A DNA stretch of 64,000 nucleotides, from the NCBI GenBank assembly GCA_963514095.1, contig CAUPSS010000045.1, positions 1 to 64,000 on the forward strand. The letters are read 5' to 3'. A program made the position numbers and the translations under genes. Shown here piece after piece: positions 43,604 through 54,110 of this stretch. This DNA is from Eutrigla gurnardus (lineage: Eukaryota > Chordata > Actinopteri > Perciformes > Triglidae). How positions within the stretch are numbered: position 1 is the first letter of the stretch; each line of letters begins with the position of its first letter. The notes under the pieces are model-generated. The model was not told the origin of the DNA and ran no database searches. It saw nothing but the letters and a program-made list of their open reading frames with translations.

Positions 43604-45160
43604 TGTTTTTGATGATTTCATTGGCTGGGTTTTTTTTAGTCCCGCCCACTGAGCAGCAGGTTATCCAATCACGGTGACTTTGTCCCGGAAGTGGACATTT
43701 TCTAATTTCCGCATGCTCGTTAAGTATAAAATGTGACTTCTCTGTCGTTCTGTCTTTCTCTCGGAGGTGAGGAGGCCGCAGCTCGAGTCTGCGTTAGCTC
43801 GAGTCTGCGTTGTTTTCTGTGGTGATTTTGGCCTTCAATTGGCTGTTTGTTTGGTTTGATGCCATTTTTGTGGCTGGTGTTGGTGTTTTGTAGCTTGCAT
43901 CAGTTGTTTGGTGTGTTTTCTCTGGTGGTTTGGCCTTCAATTGGCTGTTTGGTTTGTGACAGTCAGGAGCTTGAAGGTAGTATTGGAGTTTTTGACTGGT
44001 GTTGGTCATTTTTAGGTTGCATTAGTTGTTGGGTTTATTGACTGTGGTGGTTTTGGTGTTAAATTAGCAGTTTGGTTTATAATCTCTGGTGGTTTTGGTG
44101 TTAAATTAGCAGTTTGGTTTATAATCTCTGGTGGTTTTTGTGTTAAATTTGGCCGTTGGTTTGGTTTGATGCTGTGATCTACTGAACTGTCGGTAGCCAT
44201 GTAGCTTAAAGGTGGTATTGGTTGTTGGTTTGTGCTTGGCCATGTGGGCCTTGTAGCTTCAGTGTTACTTAGGTTTGTTTGGTGCGACACAGGTTGTACC
44301 AGACTGTCTGTGTATTTAAATAATATATCGAATATATCTAAATAGTGCTGTTTTAGACCAGTTTTAGGATGATTTACTTGGATTTCTGCTCCTGTTTTAT
44401 TTGTAGCCTCATAGCTTAGCCACCACATGTCAATGCTATGCTAAATTTCCAGCTAGAATATAGTAATTCTGTTTTAAACGTAATGTTAATAATCTTTGTG
44501 GACATGTTGTCCATAGACCACAGTGGTATAGTTGGTAATTAAATGCAGAGTAGTCAGGTGAGATGGTTGCAGCATTGCTTTGTTGAGGGTCCTACGTCAC
44601 TGAGGTGTATTGCTCATGATTTTGCGTTGCTTCTTGAGTTGGCCATGGAGCTGGGTTGCGAATGGAGCACGGGTTGCCGATTGGAGTTGGGGTTGCGAAT
44701 GGAGCCTGGGTTGCGAGTAGAGCTGGGTTGCGAATGGAGCACGGAATTGGCCATGAAGCAGGGGTTTGCCGATGGTGTTGCGTTGCTCATTAGTTGCGTT
44801 TCTCATGTAGCTGCGTTGCTTATGTTGCTACGAGGGCAGGTCATGCCTGGGTAGGGGGATTCCGAGGTGGCAGATGGGTCGTACTCCATGACTTTAACCC
44901 ACGGAATGATAAAACCCTGTTGTGGCTTGTGATTCCGCGGCGTTGCAAGAGCCACTGGGTCTTGGCCACTTAAATGGGCTTCTGAGCCAAAGGGTTCACA
45001 AGGTTCAAAGGTGACTGAAGGTACCATGTGCTGGCGTTGGCACGGCTGTAGCTGGCATGCTTTGATAGCACGTAGTATGTCTGACACCCTCAGAATGGAA
45101 TATGTGAATTGCTTGGGGAGATCACAGTATCGATCTGCCTGCTTGTCTCTCCCTCTCTCT
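43604..45160. repeat. Low-copy local duplications, no clear gene
   Basis: A TATAAAA-like box near 43,724 follows a CCGGAAGTGG (ETS-like) word near 43,685, a possible promoter. Downstream, words such as TTGGCCTTCAATTGGCTGTTTG (twice in 43.83-43.95 kb), a 42-bp GGTTTATAATCTCTGGTGG unit (44,065-44,150) and a GGGTTGCGAATGGAGC unit (44,650-44,750) are repeated. No stable protein frame. Confidence 0.4.
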
Positions 45161-47460
45161 CTATCATTGCCGCCATGCCAAAATGTATCGTTTGTGCACT
45201 AACCTTTTTCCCCAGGTGAACGCTGATTTAGCCGTCCGTTTAACACTCACTAACTCTTACGCGTTCTTACCACTCTGTCACCCCCTCACCCACCCCTCCC
45301 TCTGTTTCACTCACTCGCTCACATCGCCCGACCGTTCCGTCCGTCTCGGTGTTTGTTCAATAACTTGTTTTCCTACATATGTCCTTTGAATTGTGTGGTG
45401 TATTTGGTTGTTGATATATCTGCTGTGTATTTTGTCTAACCTTCCATCTTTATCTCAAATCAAGTTGCATCATCACATAAACATTCAGGTACATAACTCC
45501 AAACTTTGTAGAAGTAAAATATATTTATTATTATATATAATATATTTAATTTTAAATTTAATTGTAATTCATTTAAACGATGATAAACAAGACAACATAT
45601 ACATTATCAAAATAAGTGATATCACAGACAGGTGTATTAATTAAAAACTAAATTGATACTTTAGTTAAACTTTAAAGGAATTCTTAGAAATAATAAGAAT
45701 ATATGTGATATCACACACAAAAGTTAATTAAAATACACCCTTCACTCCAACATCTGACATGACATCACTGTCGGCCTTTGTGCCATTTCTGTATTAGGTG
45801 CGTTTGAGACGAGCTGATTGGCTCTTAGTTATCGCTCCGTTCATCACTCACTACCTCTCTGACCCACTAACTCACTCGCATCGCCACCGTCGCTGTCCGT
45901 ATTTGCCCAACATGGCCGCCGTGCCATGTTGGTGTACTAACTTATTTTTCCCCCAGGTGGTGCTAAATGCTCTTATTTTAATTGTGGTTTTCTCCTAGGT
46001 GGTGTGATGTCAGGTAAGTCTACATTTAAAAACGATTGTTTTTTTTGTTGCATATCAGCATGGCGGCTTGTACTTTCCTTTTCTTCCTTCCAGCGATATG
46101 GTGATATCGCTGACTAATCAGTGGATTAATTAAAAATGATGTAGATTCATCTAAGGTATCTCAGATTAATTTCTTAATTGCATAGGTAAACAATAAATAT
46201 AGATATATTATGCCTACAAAATATGTATCTTTATCTCAAATAAATTTTAGTTACATAGATAAGTATAGATATATTCTATAATCCTTATCTCAAATTAAGT
46301 CACTAATGACTTTAAATAGATACCTTTTTTCTTACAGGTGATGTCACTAACAAAAGTTATAGATCTTCATGGCCACCGTGCCTTTCCTGCAGTGCAGTAC
46401 ATCGTACTGTGAGTTTTCCCCATTAATTCACAACTACGGGTTTCGTACTGAGGTGTCGGAGTTTTGCTGCCTACTAGGGTTGAAGCAGATTGTTTAAACG
46501 CAGGCTAGCTACAGCTGCTATGCTAACGTTAGTGACAGCTTCGGAGGGCGTTCGGAGAAGGTATCGGAGGGCGTTCGGAGAAGGTATCGGAGGGCGGTCG
46601 GAGAAGGTATCGGAGGGCGGTCGGAGAAGGTATCGGTGGGCGTTCGGACAAGGTATCGGAGGGCGACCAAAACCTTCAGCATCCGATGACTAGTGAATTT
46701 GGAGGCTTGGAATGTTCCATCATAGGTAGAGGCTCTTTGGTGTCTACAGCGTTTTCACACGTCGGTCACAATGGGGTGGAGTCTGAACATGGGTTGGGTT
46801 TTCAGTCCGATGGTTTCTGTTGCCCTGTTTCCTCCATACGACTGTCCTTGAGTTTTCATGAGTGGACGCCCCTTGGTGACGTAGGGCTGTTGGCAGGCAA
46901 ATGTGTGCGATCAGTGTAGGGATTTTCTCCACAGGTGGCGCCACATAAGGTAAGACCCCCCTTTTTTTGGTTTGGCTGGCTGCCGAGCCTCCAAATCTAG
47001 CTGTCCTCTCCGACATGGCTGCTGTGTCAATTCTTTTCCACACAATATAATATTATAATTATAATAAATGTAGCACATACACTGTATAATAAAGGAATTA
47101 ATTTAAAGTTAATTAAATCCGAAATAGTTTAATTTAATCTAATAATGACCGTTTTAATACAATCGTTGGGTGCCTGAAGTGTTTATGGCATTTATTGGTC
47201 TGTCCTCTCCGACACAGCAGCCGCGTCATTCCAGGACTTGGCCGGAGCTATGTCTGTCTAGCATGTCTGTCCAGCATGGCGGTCGTGTCTCTGCTGGGCA
47301 TGGCGGTCGTGTCTCTGCTGGGCATGGCGGCCGTGTCGCCGCCGGGCATGGCGGCCGTGTCATGTCTGTCCAGCATGGCGGCCGTGTCGCCGCCGGGCAT
47401 GGCGGCCGTGTCATGTCTGTCCAGCATGGCCGCCGTGCCATGTTGATGCAATAACCTTTT
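45161..47460. repeat. Recurring CATGGCCGCCGTGCC-type modules and minisatellites
   Basis: Modules in which a CATGGC(C/G)GCCGTGCC-like word is followed by a pyrimidine tract and AG recur at about 45,166, 45,911, 46,369 and 47,427. A 23-bp unit CGGAGGGCGTTCGGAGAAGG plus TAT repeats six times at about 46,541-46,672. A 24-27-bp unit around GGCATGGCGGCCGTGTC repeats about seven times at 47,268-47,440. No coding gene is convincing. Confidence 0.6.
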
Positions 47461-48810
47461 TTCTGTCGATCTGCATGTCTCTCTCGCTCTCTCTCTCTTT
47501 CATGACGGGCGTTCCAGACTCGTCTGTCCATCCAAGTGTTGGTGGAACTACTTTCTTCTTTTCCCGGGTGGATCGACTGAAGGTAAGTATACTTTTTTTT
47601 TTATATATTAATAAATATTGTATATACATTTGGATTAGGTTCAATGAGTTATGTTGTTATAGAGAAGTTTAAAAACACCTGCATGTCTCTCTCGCTCTCT
47701 CTCTCTTTCATGACGGCGTTCCAGACTCGTCTGTCCATCCAAGTGTTGGTGGGACTACTTTCTTCTTTTCCTGGGTGGATCGACTGAAGGTAAGTCCTAT
47801 TTTATTTAATTGTGTGGGGGTTTTGGGTTGGCCACAGAGCCTGCCCATTAAATATATAAAATATTATTTATTTAATAAATATTGTGGATAAATTCAGTTT
47901 ACAAAAAAAAAAAAACACCTGCATGTCTCTCTCTCTCTTTCATGACGGGCGTTCCAGACTTGTCGTCTAAGTGTTGGTGGGACTACTTTCTTCTTTTCCC
48001 GGGTGGATCGACTGAAGGTAAGTATACTTTTTTTTTTATATATTAATAAATATTGTATATACATTTGGATTAGGTTCAATGAGTTATGTTGTTATAGAGA
48101 AGTTTTAAAAACACCTGCATGTCTCTCTCGCTCTCTCTCTCCTTCATGACGGGCGTTCCAGACTCGTCTGTCCATCCAAGTGTTGGTGGGACTACTTTCT
48201 TCTTTTCCTGGGTGGATCGACTGAAGGTAAGTCCTATTTTATTTATATAATAATTGTGTGGGGGTTTTGGGTTGGCCACAGAGCCTGCCCATTAAATATA
48301 TAAAATATTATTTATTTAATAAATATTGTGGATAAATTCAGTTTACAAAAAAAAACAAACACCTGCATGTCTCTCTCTCTCTTTCATGACGGGCGTTCCA
48401 GACTTGTCGTCTAAGTGTTGGTGGAACTACTTTCTTCTTTTCCCGGGTGGATCTACAAAAGGTAAGTCCTTTTTATTTTTTTATTTAATAATTGTGTGGG
48501 TTTTTTGGGGTTGGCCACGAGCCTACCCTTTGAATCTATTAAATAGTATTTATTTAATAAATATTGTAGGTAAATTTAGTTTGCGAAATATGATTGAAAC
48601 ATTTAATACACAATAATCAGAATATAAGTCATATCACCGATGGGTGGATTTATTAAAATCCTGTTTAGATTTACAAAACTGTAGTATTTTTTTAATAATT
48701 GTTTTCTGTAGATCTGAATGTCTTTCTTTCATGACAGTCGTTCCAGACTGGTTTGTCCATCGCAGTGTTGGTGAAACTGCTTTTTTTCTTTTCCCGGGTG
48801 GATAAGGTGA
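47460..48810 (+). repeat. Six tandem splice-like modules (acceptor, exon of about 65 bp, donor)
   Basis: Each module has a CT-rich tract, TTTCATGACGGGCGTTCCAG, about 65 bases ending CGGGTGGATCGACTGAAG, and GTAAGT. Copies start near 47,471, 47,679, 47,921, 48,115, 48,363 and 48,712. The downstream introns alternate between an A type (ATATTAATAAATATTGTATATACATTTGG) and a B type (TGTGTGGGGGTTTTGGGTTGG), so the larger repeat is an A-B pair of about 440 bp. The last copies are degenerate. Exon length about 65 is not a multiple of 3 and its frames have stops, so a non-coding transcript or decayed exons fits better than a protein. Confidence 0.7.
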
Positions 48811-48879
48811 GACCTTTTTTTAATATCTATATTTTAATAGTCAGGTTTTTTCAGATTATTTTATTGGCAGCATTGGTGA

Positions 48880-49480
48880 CCTAATACTCGACTGACCAAC
48901 GGTGCACCGATGACTGACTGACTTTCTCAGCAGCCACAGAGCTGCTTCCAGACAGACAGGCGGGTGTGGCTGGCCACCACGCCCGTCTGTCTTTGTGTGC
49001 TTGTGTATGAATGTGGATGTGTGGTTTTATTTTTATTTGGGTTGGCAGCTGCCTATTTATAACCGTGCCATTTCCTGGTCTGCAATTCACAAATACTGGT
49101 TTCATACAAAGGTGTCAAACAAAAACTCTATGGGTCCTTTTTACAAACATCTGACATGACAGTGCAATGGCAGACGTGCCGGTTTGGGTCAACAAAACGT
49201 GATTTAAACGGAAATTCACAAATCCTGGTTTCATAGGAAGGTGTGAAGCAGCCACAGAGCTGCTTACAGGGCTGGCATGCAAACATTCAATGGGTCCTTC
49301 ACTCAAGCATCTCACATGACAGTGCAATGGCCAAGGTACCTTTTTTATTATTTTTTTATTTATTTTATTTTTTTTGGTTGGCAGCTGCAGCTGCCAATTT
49401 ATTACAGCGCCATTTCCTGGTCTGCAATTCACAAAAACTGGTTTCATACCAATGTGGCCACCACGCCCACTGATCATTCA
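48880..49480. repeat. Tandem duplication of about 300 bp
   Basis: Shared blocks: CAGCCACAGAGCTGCTT (48,940 and 49,248), CATGACAGTGCAATGGC (49,154 and 49,314), GGTTGGCAGCTGC (49,041 and 49,376) and CCATTTCCTGGTCTGCAATTCACAAA (49,067 and 49,410). A related AATTCACAA..GGTTTC word also occurs at 46,424. No gene. Confidence 0.65.
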
Positions 49481-49619
49481 CTTGGTTTATTGATCTCTTT
49501 CTCACTCGCATATGTATCTCCTGGATGCCCTAAACAATCGGAGAACATGACTTCACCCCGTCCTCAGCAGAACAATCCCTGAACCTTATCAGAATATCAG
49601 TCTGATGGTTTTCATGGAG

Positions 49620-50062
49620 AGAAGTGGCTTCCTTGCTGCCCTTCTTGACACCAGGTCATCCTCCACAAGCCTTCACTTTGCTGTGCATGCAGCTGAATCA
49701 CCTTTCAGGTCCTGCTGCTTGCTGGACTTTCTTGGGCGCTCTGACGTCTTCACAACCACTGAACCTCGAAGTTCTTGATGATCCGATAAACGGTGCACTC
49801 ACCAGCAGCGCTATCCTGGCCTGTGATGCCCTTTCTGTGCAACCCAATGACTGCAGGTTACCATGGTTACCAGAGGAAGAACAATGATTTAAAGTGCCAC
49901 ACATCAGTCCGTTGTTCGAACTCAATCAGCACGACAGCCTTGTCCTCATCAACACTATCACCACGGTATCCCTGAGAGAATCGCTGACCTGAGGTCAGCT
50001 GGGCCTTCTGTGGCATTTTCAGAGCAAAAGGGGGCTTTGCAATGAATTTCAATTCATCTGAT
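49620..50062 (-). pseudogene. Decayed Tc1-like transposase N-terminus
   Basis: On the minus strand: DELKFIAKPPFALKMPQKAQ..QRFSQGYRGD, a stretch around the first helix-turn-helix, then ECTVYRIIKNFE and RQSAQESPASS..KVIQLHAQQSEG, which match the typical TVYRIIKNFE helix-turn-helix and Ser-rich linker of fish Tc1-like transposases. It contains stops and indels, and the catalytic half is absent. Confidence 0.55.
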
Positions 50063-50636
50063 CACTCTTCATAACATCCTGGAGTACAGTACACGGTTTG
50101 AACAGGATAACCCCTCGAGATGCATCTTCTCACAGGACAAAAACAATACAACACATTCACTCACTAAAGCTTAAGCCATTGAAGACGACCTCAATATATG
50201 ATTCATGCACAAGAGACAAAATAAATACATGAGTAACAAAGTATATCAACTATTTGGCTAATACAAAGGGTCAAACATTCACAGCAACTAATTGCTTTCA
50301 AGTGAATGTTTTTTTAAACCTCGACTTCTCCAGCATTTCAAACACTGCAGCGACTGATACCCCAACAGGTCTTCGACTTCTGAATCATCAGCTTAGATCT
50401 GTATTGGTGCAATAACTTTTCTTTGTTTCAGCTAGATATCAAAGGTATGTCTTTTTTTTTTTTTTTTTGGTCATGTAAACCTATCTATTGTCCACATGGA
50501 GATTCAGTAAATAAGGCACGAGACACTTTGAAGCCTAACTGGATGAAGGGGGTAGTTTGATTCTGTTTCCGTTATAATGAACTAAATAGTTTTTTTGTAC
50601 TTCACATCTTCACGTTCCTGGCCCGCTGATGCCGAG

Positions 50637-50874
50637 GTGAAAGAGATCCACACGGTCCAGAAAGTGAGCATCCTGAAGCACACCAATGTGGACCAGGACC
50701 AGGACTGCTGTTCAGATGGCGTCGTCGGGTACGATACCACTTTTCATTTTTAAACTCTGCATGATTACCATAGACTAGTACTAATTTGTGTTTGTTTCTG
50801 TGTTCCGTTTCAGTGAGAGGCGTCCTCCAGGTTCCCGCATAGCCGGAAAGAAGAGCTTTTTCTTTTCTTTTTAA
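50637..50874 (+). CDS. Two terminal exons of an unrecognised gene
   Basis: Exon 50,637-50,728 (before GTACGA) reads VKEIHTVQKVSILKHTNVDQ..CCSDGVV. Exon 50,814-50,874 (after CCGTTTCAG) reads ERRPPGSRIAGKKSFFFSF and ends in TAA; phases fit (2 then 1). The upstream acceptor (GATGCCGAG) has a weak pyrimidine tract. AT-rich DNA with poly(A)-like signals follows (for example AATAAA near 51,012). I do not recognise the protein; a short exon-like piece at 50,442-50,453 (after TTTGTTTCAG, before GTATGT) may belong to it. Confidence 0.35.
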
Positions 50875-51343
50875 TTTAATGTGTAAAAAAAAATAATTTT
50901 ATGTATTTTATTATGGTTCAATAACTTATATTAAATTATATTAAATATTATACTTGTAAATATATCGTGTTCCCAGTCAACACATATTTCCTTGTATGTC
51001 ATTGAACCATAATAAAATAAATACCATTTATGTGAATGTATTTATGATTAAGAGATTATTTTACATCTTTGTATCCACTGTACCATACTCTCAATTTAAA
51101 ATTGAGGGGAAAAAAATGTATGTTGGAATTATTGTGTGGATACAATAAACTCACAGGGAAACAAATCATTATCGTTCTGTTGTTTACTTTAATTGTATAA
51201 TTTCCTGATATTTTTTAGACCCTTCAGTGACTTTTACCACCGGTGTAAGAGGAAGAAAGTAAAAAGTGTGGGAGCATAACTGTTGAGGTTTGCAGCCTCA
51301 CCAGCGCTGAACTCGGGGGAATAAGTTGACTGAAGAAGAAACC
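50875..51343. other. AT-rich 3' flank
   Basis: No gene seen. It ends with AAGAAGAAACC (51,333-51,343), the left target duplication of the following LINE. Confidence 0.5.
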
Positions 51344-53837
51344 CTCCAGGTAACACTGGAGGGGCGTGATTGGGAGGAACGGCCTCCCCGATCAGAACCC
51401 GAGTGGGGTTCTGTTATTGGACTTCTGTGCTGGACACGGTTTGTCCATAACGAACACCATGTTCAAACATAAGGGTGTCCATCAGTGCACATGGCACCAG
51501 GACACCCTAGGCCGGAGGTCAATGATCGACTTCGTGGTTGTGTCATCTGACCTCCGGCCGTATGTTTTGGACACTCGGGTGAAGAGAGGGGCTGAGCTGT
51601 CAACTGATCACCACCTGGTGGTGAGTTGGATCCGCTGGCAGGGGAGGAAGCTGGACAGACTTGGCAGACCTAAACGCGTTGTGAGGGTCTGCTGGGAACG
51701 TCTGGTGGAACCCTCTGTCAGGGAGGTCTTCAACTCCCACCTCCGGGAGAGCTTTGACCAGATCCCGAGGGAGGCTGGGGACATTGAGTCCGAATGGACC
51801 TTGTTCTCTGCTTCCATTGTTGACGCGGCTGTTCGAAGCTGTGGCCGTAAGGTCTCCGGTGCCTGTCGTGGCGGCAATCCCCGAACCCGGTGGTGGACAC
51901 CGGAAGTAAGGGATGCTGTCAAGCTGAAGAAGGAGTCCTACCGAGCCTGGTTGGCTCGGGGGACTCCCGAGGCAGCTGACGGGTACCGGCAGGCCAAGCG
52001 TGCTGCAGCACGGACGGTCGCTGAAGCAAAGGTTCGGGTCTGGGAAGAGTTCGGGGAGGCCATGGAGGAGGACTATCGGTCAGCCTCGAGGAAATTCTGG
52101 CAAACCATCCGGCGCCTTAGGAAGGGGAAGCAGCCCTCCACCAACACTGTTTACGGTGGAGGTGGGGAGCTGCTGACTTCGACTGGGGATATCGTCGGGC
52201 GGTGGAAGGAATACTTCGAGGATCTCCTCAACCCCACTGTCACGTCTCCCATTGGGGAAGCAGAGGCTGGAGACTCAGAGGCTCATCCACCCATTACCCG
52301 GGCTGAAGTCACCGAGGTAGTTAAGAAGCTCCCCAGTGGCAAGGCACCGGGGGTGGATGAGATCCGCCCTGAGTACCTCAAGTCTCTGGATGTTGTGGGG
52401 CTGTCTTGGTTGACACGTCTCTGCAACATCGCGTGGCGGTCGGGGACAGTACCTCTGGACTGGCAGACCGGGGTGGTGGTCCCTCTATTCAAAAAGGGGG
52501 ACCGGAGGGTGTGTTCCAACTATCGGGGGATCACACTTCTCAGCCTCCCCGGGAAAGTCTATTCCAGGGTGCTGGAGAGGAGAATTCGGCCGATAGTCGA
52601 ACCTCGGATTCAGGAGGAACAATGCGGTTTTCGTCCTGGCCGTGGAACACTGGACCAGCTCTATACCCTCCGCAGGGTGCTCGAGGGTTCATGGGAGTTT
52701 GCCCAACCAGTCCACATGTGTTTTGTGGACTTGGAGAAGGCATTCGACCGTGTCCCTCGTGATATTCTGTGGGAGGTACTTCGGGAGTACGGGGTCGGGG
52801 GCCCTCTGCTAAGGGCTGTTCGGTCCCTGTATGACCGGGGCAGGAGCTTGGTTCGCATTGCCGGCAGTAAGTCAGACCTGTTCCAGGTGCATGTTGGACT
52901 CCGGCAGGGCTGCCCTTTGTCACCGGTCCTGTTCATTATTTTTATGGACAGGATTTCTAGGCGCAGCCTTGGGCCGGAGGGGATCTGGTTCGGGAGCCAC
53001 TGGATTTCATCCCTGCTTTTTGCGGACGATGTGGTCTTGTTGGCTCCTTCGAGCCAGGACCTCCAGCATGTCCTGGGGCGGTTTGCAGCCGAGTGTGAAG
53101 CAGCCGGGATGAGGATTAGCACCTCCAAATCTGAGGCCATGGTTCTCGACCGGAAAAAGGTGGCTTGCTCCCTCCAGGTCGGGGGGGAGTTCCTGCCTCA
53201 AGTGGAGGAGTTTAAGTATCTTGGGGTCTTGTTCACGAGTGAGGGAAGGATGGAGCGTGAGATTGACAGGCGGATCGGTGCAGCGGCTGCAGTAATGCGG
53301 TCGCTGTATCGGTCCGTCGTGGTAAAGAGAGAGCTGAGCCGAAAGGCGAAGCTCTCGGTTTACCGGTCAATCTACGTTCCTACCCTCACCTATGGTCATG
53401 AACTTTGGGTCATGACCGAAAGAATAAGATCCCGGATACAAGCGGCCGAAATGAGCTTCCTCCGCAGGGTGGCGGGGCGCTCACTTAGAGATAGGGTGAG
53501 GAGCTCCGTCACACGGGGGGAGCTCGGAGTAGAGCCGCTGCTCCTCCACATCGAGAGGAGCCAGTTGAGGTGGCTCGGGCATCTGCATCGGATGCCCCCT
53601 GGACGCCTCCCTCGGGAGGTGTTCCAGGCATGCCCCACCGGGAGGAGACCCCGAGGAAGACCCAGGACACGCTGGAGTGACTATGTCACCCGGCTGGCCT
53701 GGGAACGCCTTGGGGTCCTCCCGGAGGAGCTGGGGGAAGTGTCTGGGGAGAGGGAAGTCTGGGCGTCCCTGCTCAGGCAGCTGCCCCCGCGACCCGGTCC
53801 CGGATAAGCGGAAGATAATGGATGGATGGATGGATGG
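51344..53837 (+). mobile_element. 5'-truncated Rex3-like RTE LINE
   Basis: 2494 bp flanked by an 11-bp duplication AAGAAGAAACC (51,333-51,343 and 53,838-53,848). It ends GGATAAGCGGAAGATAATGG plus (ATGG)n, the tail known for fish Rex3. The first half of the endonuclease is missing, as expected from truncation during target-primed reverse transcription. The GC content (about 57-60% by eye) is clearly above the AT-rich surroundings. Confidence 0.93.
51366..53807 (+). CDS. RTE LINE ORF: endonuclease C-terminal part plus reverse transcriptase
   Basis: 813 codons without a stop. Residues 1-90 are the end of the AP-like endonuclease (MIDFVVVSSDLRP, STDHHLVV). The RT spans about 320-580 with GKAPGVDEIRPEYLK, FKKGDRRVCSNYRGITLL, CGFRPGRGTLDQ, CFVDLEKAFDRVPR, GLRQGCPLSPVLF and FADDVVLL (552-555). 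The C-terminus has a WLGHLHRMPPGRLPREVF region and ends RPGPG. The first ATG is only the first Met in the truncated frame; the true start is lost. With no disabling mutation visible, the insertion is probably recent. Confidence 0.93.
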   Translation: MIGRNGLPDQNPSGVLLLDFCAGHGLSITNTMFKHKGVHQCTWHQDTLGRRSMIDFVVVSSDLRPYVLDTRVKRGAELSTDHHLVVSWIRWQGRKLDRLGRPKRVVRVCWERLVEPSVREVFNSHLRESFDQIPREAGDIESEWTLFSASIVDAAVRSCGRKVSGACRGGNPRTRWWTPEVRDAVKLKKESYRAWLARGTPEAADGYRQAKRAAARTVAEAKVRVWEEFGEAMEEDYRSASRKFWQTIRRLRKGKQPSTNTVYGGGGELLTSTGDIVGRWKEYFEDLLNPTVTSPIGEAEAGDSEAHPPITRAEVTEVVKKLPSGKAPGVDEIRPEYLKSLDVVGLSWLTRLCNIAWRSGTVPLDWQTGVVVPLFKKGDRRVCSNYRGITLLSLPGKVYSRVLERRIRPIVEPRIQEEQCGFRPGRGTLDQLYTLRRVLEGSWEFAQPVHMCFVDLEKAFDRVPRDILWEVLREYGVGGPLLRAVRSLYDRGRSLVRIAGSKSDLFQVHVGLRQGCPLSPVLFIIFMDRISRRSLGPEGIWFGSHWISSLLFADDVVLLAPSSQDLQHVLGRFAAECEAAGMRISTSKSEAMVLDRKKVACSLQVGGEFLPQVEEFKYLGVLFTSEGRMEREIDRRIGAAAAVMRSLYRSVVVKRELSRKAKLSVYRSIYVPTLTYGHELWVMTERIRSRIQAAEMSFLRRVAGRSLRDRVRSSVTRGELGVEPLLLHIERSQLRWLGHLHRMPPGRLPREVFQACPTGRRPRGRPRTRWSDYVTRLAWERLGVLPEELGEVSGEREVWASLLRQLPPRPGPG

Positions 53838-53879
53838 AAGAAGAAACCATGTTTAGCCTCTCTGGCGTATTTCTTTGAG

Positions 53880-54110
53880 ACAAAGCAGTCTTCACAATGC
53901 AGGAATGAACTGTGAAGTCAATGCTGCATTAGCCCTTGGACCTGTAAACTTGCGACACACTGTGGTGAAAATAAAGTAGTGCACCTCAGTAAGTAAAACG
54001 GCAGTCAAATCACAACGATGCTGCATGAGCCCTTGACCTGTAAACTTGCGACACACTGTGGTGAAAATAAAGTAGTGCACTTGAGTAAAACGGCAGTGAA
54101 ATCACAATGA
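53880..54110. repeat. Two-copy tandem repeat of about 118 bp
   Basis: ACCTGTAAACTTGCGACACACTG..AAAATAAAGTAGTGCAC occurs at about 53,940-53,987 and again at 54,037-54,080, with shared flanks (GCATTAGCCC/GCATGAGCCC, AAAACGGCAGTNAAATCACAA). Each copy contains AATAAA. Confidence 0.85.

Noticed and set aside
47170..47531. Ala/Pro-rich frames on both strands
   Set aside because: They are produced by the GGCATGGCGGCCGTGTC minisatellite.
51608..53201. Several minus-strand frames within the Rex3-like LINE
   Set aside because: They are GC-rich shadows of the RT frame without family motifs.
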